In this document: positions 8,176 to 11,723 of the stretch, piece by piece
Layout of the letters: every line of letters starts with the position of its first letter
Position numbering within the stretch: position 1 is the first letter of the stretch
DNA from: Sulfurovum sp.
GTDB taxonomy: Bacteria; Campylobacterota; Campylobacteria; Campylobacterales; Sulfurovaceae
Length of the DNA stretch: 11,723 nt
Direction of reading: 5' to 3'
Assembly (NCBI GenBank): GCA_027083995.1
Contig: JALWME010000194.1
Coordinates: 1-11,723 of the forward strand
Position numbers and translations under genes: made by a program
Notes under the pieces: model-generated
Told to the model about the DNA's origin: nothing
Databases searched by the model: none
What the model saw: the letters and a program-made list of their open reading frames with translations, nothing else

Positions 8176-9993
8176 TTATCGTAATAATTTTTGAAACTCA
8201 AACACAGGAAGTGGTTTATTGAAATAATATCCTTGCAATAAATCACATCCATAATTAGTAAGCATCTCAGACATCCGTTTGTTTTCTATACCTTCTGCAA
8301 CCACTTTCATACCAAGACTGTGTCCCAGGTCTATCATCGCTTTGACTATTCTTTGGTCTTCATTGTTGGTTAAAATATAATCTATCATTGTTTTATCTAT
8401 TTTGAGTACATCTGCTGGAAATTTTTTCAAGTATAAAAATGACGTATAGCCTGTACCAAAATCATCAAGAGATATACCTACACCTAAATTTTTAAGGTTC
8501 CTAAATTGTTTTTGTGTAGACTCTTCACTTATCATTGCAGAACCTTCGGTTATCTCAAATTTTATCTTCTCTGGTCTTACCTGATGATGCTGTATCTGTT
8601 TTGCAACATTGTCAACAAAATCTTTTTGTTCTACCTCTAAAAGTGTTATGTTGATGGCAACATCAATTTGTTTGAACTTAAATAGCTCCCAACGTTTTTG
8701 TTGTTTGAGTACCTCTTCAAGAACATATTTTCCCAATTCTATAATAAATCCTGTTTTTTCCATAATAGGAATAAAAATATAAGGGGCAATCAGTCCATAT
8801 TGTGGATGCATCCAACGTATGAGTGCTTCTGCAGATACAATTTCTTTAGATCTAGCATCTACGATAGGCTGATAATAGACTTCAAATTGATTTTTCTCTA
8901 AAGCTTCATGCATTTCATTGTGTAAAAGCAACTCATCATAATCATGGGCTGATTTTTCTGTTTCATATACATAGACACGACCTTCTCCAAGTTCTTGTGC
9001 GGTACTCAAAGCTTTGTATGCCTTATCGAGCAAATTTCTAGTAGAACCACTTTGCGGATAAATACTTACTCCTACAGAAGCAGTTAAATGCAGTTTTACA
9101 TCTTTTATCTTATAAAAAGATGCCAACTGTTTTTGTATCTTGTCTACAAATGCAAGTATCTCTTTGTCATCATCTACATTAGCCAATGTAACCAAAAAAT
9201 TATTATAATATGTATGATAAACAGATATATCTAGTTTTGTAGATATACTTTGTAAATAGCCAGCAAACTTACTAAGTATTGCATTGATTTGCTCATATCC
9301 TACAATCGAACGTAAAGTAGAAAAATCATCTATATCAATCAATACCAAGCCAAGTTTTTGTTCTTTTAGATGTATCTTGGAATAGAGTGCATTTAAATCA
9401 TGTGTTAACTGTGACTGGTTAGGCAAACCTGTAAGTTGATGTCTGTACCCTATAACCTCCTGCTCCTTTTTCTGGCGCAGGTCATGCATATAGATAATCT
9501 TACACCACATATTATGTCGCAGTCCCAAAGGGCTACTGTCAATATAGATATTTACAGGGATGTTATCATCATTTCCATTTACAGATAGATTTACTTGCAA
9601 ATAAGATTGCATTCTATCCTTTACTTGTATTTTCTCTTTATGAACAAGTTCATCCAACGAAACCCACTTTGACTTTACTTCTATTCTTGGTATTTTACTC
9701 AATGGCTTAAACATAAAATCATTTTCCAGGCAAAGAAGTTTTTTCATCGTATTATTGGCATACACTATTTTATTTGTATCCGAGAGTATCAGCATAGCAT
9801 CTTCGGAGATATCAAAGGCTTTTTCAAAAATTTTTACTTTACTGTCTACCACTTTAAGCAATTCTTTTTTGGTGCGAGAAAGTGAATAGAAATAAATCCC
9901 TACAAAAAGTATCGATAACAGGAGAATAAGATAGATACTGTCAAATGACATAGAGATCCATAACTGTTGTAAGTTAACTAAGAGTGATTCCAT
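8176..9993 (-). CDS. Membrane PAS-GGDEF-EAL protein, probable c-di-GMP phosphodiesterase
   Basis: 605-residue protein of the same architecture as its downstream neighbour: transmembrane helix (about 19-38), PAS-like domain (about 55-170), GGDEF domain (about 180-340) and EAL domain (about 355-605). The GGDEF signature is lost (YYNNF, 262-266), although the leading LTGLPN motif (187-192) survives. It is therefore not a cyclase; a degenerate GGDEF of this kind can act as a regulatory GTP-binding module. The EAL domain has every residue known to matter in active enzymes: Glu389 (EAL), Asn448, Glu480 (EITE), Asp510-Asp511 (DDFGTGYTS), Lys531, Glu567 and Gln587, with the spacing I recall for the phosphodiesterase RocR. 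It should hydrolyse c-di-GMP to pGpG at the inner membrane in response to a PAS signal. Start ATG with GGAAGG upstream. It is the first gene of a two-gene operon with its own extended -10 promoter. Confidence 0.95.
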   Translation of the reverse strand: MESLLVNLQQLWISMSFDSIYLILLLSILFVGIYFYSLSRTKKELLKVVDSKVKIFEKAFDISEDAMLILSDTNKIVYANNTMKKLLCLENDFMFKPLSKIPRIEVKSKWVSLDELVHKEKIQVKDRMQSYLQVNLSVNGNDDNIPVNIYIDSSPLGLRHNMWCKIIYMHDLRQKKEQEVIGYRHQLTGLPNQSQLTHDLNALYSKIHLKEQKLGLVLIDIDDFSTLRSIVGYEQINAILSKFAGYLQSISTKLDISVYHTYYNNFLVTLANVDDDKEILAFVDKIQKQLASFYKIKDVKLHLTASVGVSIYPQSGSTRNLLDKAYKALSTAQELGEGRVYVYETEKSAHDYDELLLHNEMHEALEKNQFEVYYQPIVDARSKEIVSAEALIRWMHPQYGLIAPYIFIPIMEKTGFIIELGKYVLEEVLKQQKRWELFKFKQIDVAINITLLEVEQKDFVDNVAKQIQHHQVRPEKIKFEITEGSAMISEESTQKQFRNLKNLGVGISLDDFGTGYTSFLYLKKFPADVLKIDKTMIDYILTNNEDQRIVKAMIDLGHSLGMKVVAEGIENKRMSEMLTNYGCDLLQGYYFNKPLPVFEFQKLLR

Positions 9994-10006
9994 AAACCCT
10001 ACCTTC

Positions 10007-10016
10007 CCACTAGTGG
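10007..10016. promoter_or_regulatory. Perfect 10-bp palindrome at the predicted start of the EAL operon
   Basis: CCACTAGTGG reads identically on both strands. It begins 14 bp before the start codon of the 605-residue EAL gene and overlaps the predicted transcription start (about 10014). It could be an operator or a 5'-end mRNA structure. A chance palindrome of this size is possible, so function is unproven. Confidence 0.35.
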
Positions 10017-10020
10017 TTTA

Positions 10021-10029
10021 ATTATATCA
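10021..10029 (-). promoter_or_regulatory. Extended -10 promoter of the EAL gene pair
   Basis: On the minus strand this reads TGATATAAT, a perfect TATAAT (10021-10026) with the TGn extension. No useful -35 is seen 16-18 bp upstream, which extended -10 promoters can do without. It sits in the gap between the xseA stop (10064) and the EAL gene start (9993) and would give a leader of about 20 nt. Confidence 0.6.
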
Positions 10030-10063
10030 TATCTGCATTAAACACGCACCATACAGACTGTGC

Positions 10064-11317
10064 CTAATGCTTCTGACTGTTTATACATAAGGCTTCTACT
10101 TTTTGATGGGCATCTTGCAGGGTAAATGTTTGCTTCGGTACCAATGAATCCAATGGCACTTTTTTTCCATTGACAGAAATCTGTGCCCATCCTTCTCTTG
10201 TCTGCAATGCAGGATTGCTCAATGCGAATTTTTGTTCTACCAAGGCACATTGTTGCTCTTTTTTTTGCCACAGCAAAGCGATGCTTTGGCAATAACTATG
10301 ATGTAGTGTATGCAGAGGTACTTCGTATTGCTCCATTTTATATGTCATAATGCGTTTGTACTCTTCTTTTACAAAGTGTACTGTACTGTTCACCTCCTCA
10401 AGCAATCTAGAAGGTGAAGTACGTACCAACATCTCTTCCATCGTCTTAAGTGTACGCTCTAAATGATATAATTTTTGCTCTATACTCTGTGCAAAACGTA
10501 CTTCTATATCACTTAATGTATACAATACCTCTTTATAATCTGGCAGTATCATCTCCATTGCAGCAGAGGGTGTAGCTGCACGTAAATCTGCAACAAAGTC
10601 AGATATCATCACATCAACTTCATGTCCTACTGCTGATACTACAGGTGTTTTCATAGCATATATGGCATCTGCTACTGCTTCTTCATTAAATGCCCATAAG
10701 TCCTCTGCACTTCCTCCACCACGTCCGACTACCACCACATCAAAACCTATACTATCTGCATATGCCAATGCCCTGGCTATTTGAGGTGCTGCCTGTTCTC
10801 CTTGCACCAAAGTATCAACTATAGTCACTTCAACCATTGCCCATCTATTTTCGATGATTTTGAGCATGTCGTGTAGTGCTGCTGAATCTTTGGCCGTAAC
10901 AAGGGCTATTTTTTGGATGTGTTTAGGTATGAGCTTTTTCCTTTGTGCGTCAAAATAGCCTTTCTCTTTGAGCTTCTCTTTGAGCTGTTCATATGCCAAT
11001 GCCAATGCCCCTTGCCCAAAAGGCTCTATACGTACTGTCTGAAACTGATACTCCCCTCTAGGTGTATAGACAGAAACAGAACCTTCTACTACTATATGCA
11101 TACCCTTTTGGATGCGAAACTTCATTTTTGCCACAGAAGAACGCCACATCACACACTTAATAGAGCTCTTGTTATCTTTGATAGAAAAGTAGAGATGCCC
11201 TGAAGTATGGTAAGTTACAGAAGCCACTTCACCCTCCACAAGGGTATGCATAAAGGTAGCTTCAAGGAGAGATTTTATTTTGGTGTTTAAAGATGAGACG
11301 GTCATCATATTTGACAT
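10064..11317 (-). CDS. xseA: Exodeoxyribonuclease VII large subunit
   Basis: 417-residue catalytic subunit of exonuclease VII, which with several XseB small subunits degrades single-stranded DNA from both ends to acid-soluble oligonucleotides during repair. The N-terminal OB-fold (about 5-105) contains VEGEVASV and SGHLYFSIKD. The catalytic domain (about 125-260) has VGRGGGSAEDLWAFNEE (197-213) and SAVGHEVDVMISDFVADLRA (228-247), which include the conserved Arg199, His232, Asp235 and Asp240. The rest is a long helical coiled-coil region that binds XseB, followed by a short C-terminal segment. The length is within the family range. The first Met is preferred because CGGAG lies about 8 nt upstream, while Met4 and Met5 have no ribosome site. 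xseB is not in this window. A palindromic element lies directly upstream. Confidence 0.97.
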   Translation of the reverse strand: MSNMMTVSSLNTKIKSLLEATFMHTLVEGEVASVTYHTSGHLYFSIKDNKSSIKCVMWRSSVAKMKFRIQKGMHIVVEGSVSVYTPRGEYQFQTVRIEPFGQGALALAYEQLKEKLKEKGYFDAQRKKLIPKHIQKIALVTAKDSAALHDMLKIIENRWAMVEVTIVDTLVQGEQAAPQIARALAYADSIGFDVVVVGRGGGSAEDLWAFNEEAVADAIYAMKTPVVSAVGHEVDVMISDFVADLRAATPSAAMEMILPDYKEVLYTLSDIEVRFAQSIEQKLYHLERTLKTMEEMLVRTSPSRLLEEVNSTVHFVKEEYKRIMTYKMEQYEVPLHTLHHSYCQSIALLWQKKEQQCALVEQKFALSNPALQTREGWAQISVNGKKVPLDSLVPKQTFTLQDAHQKVEALCINSQKH

Positions 11318-11328
11318 TTTAAAACTCC

Positions 11329-11440
11329 GTAGGGTGTTGTACCCTTACAACACCAATAATTTGAATCATATACACATTTATATATACAAAAAAAATAATT
11401 GCATGTATATATACGGTGTTGTCATGGGATAACACCCTAC
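11329..11440. mobile_element. MITE-like palindromic element between ubiE and xseA
   Basis: A 112-bp unit bounded by 26-bp inverted repeats (11329-11354 and 11415-11440) that match at 22 of 26 positions. The outer ten bases (GTAGGGTGTT / AACACCCTAC) and the inner eight (ACAACACC / GGTGTTGT) are perfect. Each arm also folds on its own: GGTGTTGTA-ccct-TACAACACC on the left, and GGTGTTGTC-atgg-GATAACACC with one wobble on the right. The AT-rich middle holds another perfect 10-bp inverted repeat, TATATATACA (11379-11388) and TGTATATATA (11404-11413). No coding capacity. No convincing target-site duplication is visible. The element's right end provides the TAG stop of ubiE. It could instead be a native bidirectional hairpin region, but the matching long termini favour a miniature element. 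Confidence 0.55.
11365..11370 (-). promoter_or_regulatory. Candidate -10 box of xseA inside the palindromic element
   Basis: The minus strand reads TATGAT (5/6), with a run of eight T's (11388-11395) at and beyond the -35 position, a pattern common in Campylobacterota promoters. Transcription would begin near 11358, so the xseA leader would be little more than the hairpin at 11333-11354 plus the ribosome site. The surrounding TATATA runs make the exact box uncertain. Confidence 0.3.
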
Positions 11441-11723
11441 ACCTTTTGTGCAATCAAAAGCGTACTTATGCCCATAGAAAATGACTTGGTATATTTCATC
11501 TCAAAACCAGCCTCTTCTAACTCTTTAGCCAACATCTCTGTGGTCAAAAACGCTTCTATGGAGTCTGGTAGATATTTGTATGCTTCATAGTTTTTAGAGA
11601 TAAACCCACCCACTCTAGGCAAAACATTTTTCATACCAAAATCTACCACTTTATCGACAATGCCTCTACGCTCTTGCTTGGTAAACTCTAAAATGACCAC
11701 CAAACCACCAGATTTTAAAGCAC
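11437..11723 (-). CDS. ubiE: UbiE/MenG menaquinone methyltransferase, N-terminus cut by window edge
   Basis: The C-terminal 95 residues of a SAM-dependent C-methyltransferase that converts demethylmenaquinone to menaquinone (and, in organisms with ubiquinone, acts in that pathway). The reading frame is open to the right edge, so the true start and the SAM-binding motif I lie outside; the whole protein is usually about 240-250 residues. Visible family features are LKSGGLVVILEFTK (matching LKPGG...LEFSKP), VLPRVGGFISKN..AYKYLPDSI (matching VLP..G.......YRYL..SI), and EEAGFE followed by a beta strand GISTLLIAQKV. The respiratory quinone in Campylobacterota is menaquinone, so the menaquinone role is the better reading. 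Its TAG stop lies within the palindromic element before xseA. Confidence 0.9.
   Translation of the reverse strand, partial: ALKSGGLVVILEFTKQERRGIVDKVVDFGMKNVLPRVGGFISKNYEAYKYLPDSIEAFLTTEMLAKELEEAGFEMKYTKSFSMGISTLLIAQKV

Noticed and set aside
10046..10064. Possible xseA terminator (GCAC...GTGC)
   Set aside because: Only a 4-bp stem with a 10-nt loop and no T run; not strong enough to call.
10038..10292. Minus-strand 84-residue frame overlapping the end of xseA
   Set aside because: Out-of-frame shadow of the xseA 3' end; no family features and no ribosome site.
11379..11413. TATATA runs as a replication origin or DNA-unwinding element
   Set aside because: No DnaA boxes or origin-linked genes nearby; better explained as the core of the palindromic element.

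Overview
The window looks like chromosome from a Campylobacterota (epsilonproteobacterial) organism, probably a free-living, Sulfurovum- or Sulfurimonas-like lineage. This rests on the AT-rich composition, the strong AAGGAG-type ribosome binding sites, perfect or near-perfect TATAAT boxes with weak -35 elements, and the style of the SerRS, GroEL, XseA and UbiE proteins. The genus assignment is inference; no 16S or other marker is present.

Layout, left to right. 1-1071 (minus): 5' part of serS, running off the left edge. 1173-3887 (minus): a two-gene unit in which a small outer-membrane beta-barrel protein (3369-3887) is followed 21 bp later by a 724-residue outer-membrane lipoprotein (1173-3347). 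4072-4148 (minus): an elongator-type tRNA-Met(CAU) with its own consensus promoter. 4287-6262 (plus): groES-groEL with a consensus sigma70 promoter and no recognisable CIRCE operator. 6263-6402: a short convergent intergenic region packed with hairpins, the last of which is a plausible groEL terminator. 6403-9993 (minus): two tandem paralogous membrane PAS-GGDEF-EAL proteins. 10064-11317 (minus): xseA. 11329-11440: a 112-bp palindromic, MITE-like element. 11437-11723 (minus): the 3' part of ubiE/menG, running off the right edge.

How the genes work together. Most of the window is housekeeping: translation (serS, tRNA-Met), protein folding (groESL), DNA repair (xseA) and menaquinone synthesis (ubiE). 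The accessory content is the barrel/lipoprotein pair, which looks like an envelope module of unknown function, and the c-di-GMP gene pair. In the pair, both GGDEF sites are destroyed. The upstream member keeps every known EAL catalytic residue and should be a c-di-GMP phosphodiesterase. The downstream member has substitutions at two metal-ligand positions and may be a weakened enzyme or a c-di-GMP sensor.

The most unusual non-coding signals are the 112-bp element with 26-bp terminal inverted repeats between ubiE and xseA, which supplies the ubiE stop codon and probably the xseA promoter and leader hairpin; the three-hairpin block after groEL, bounded in part by an 8-bp direct repeat; and a perfect palindrome at the predicted transcription start of the EAL gene pair. 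I found no CRISPR array, transposase or obvious new multi-gene defence system.
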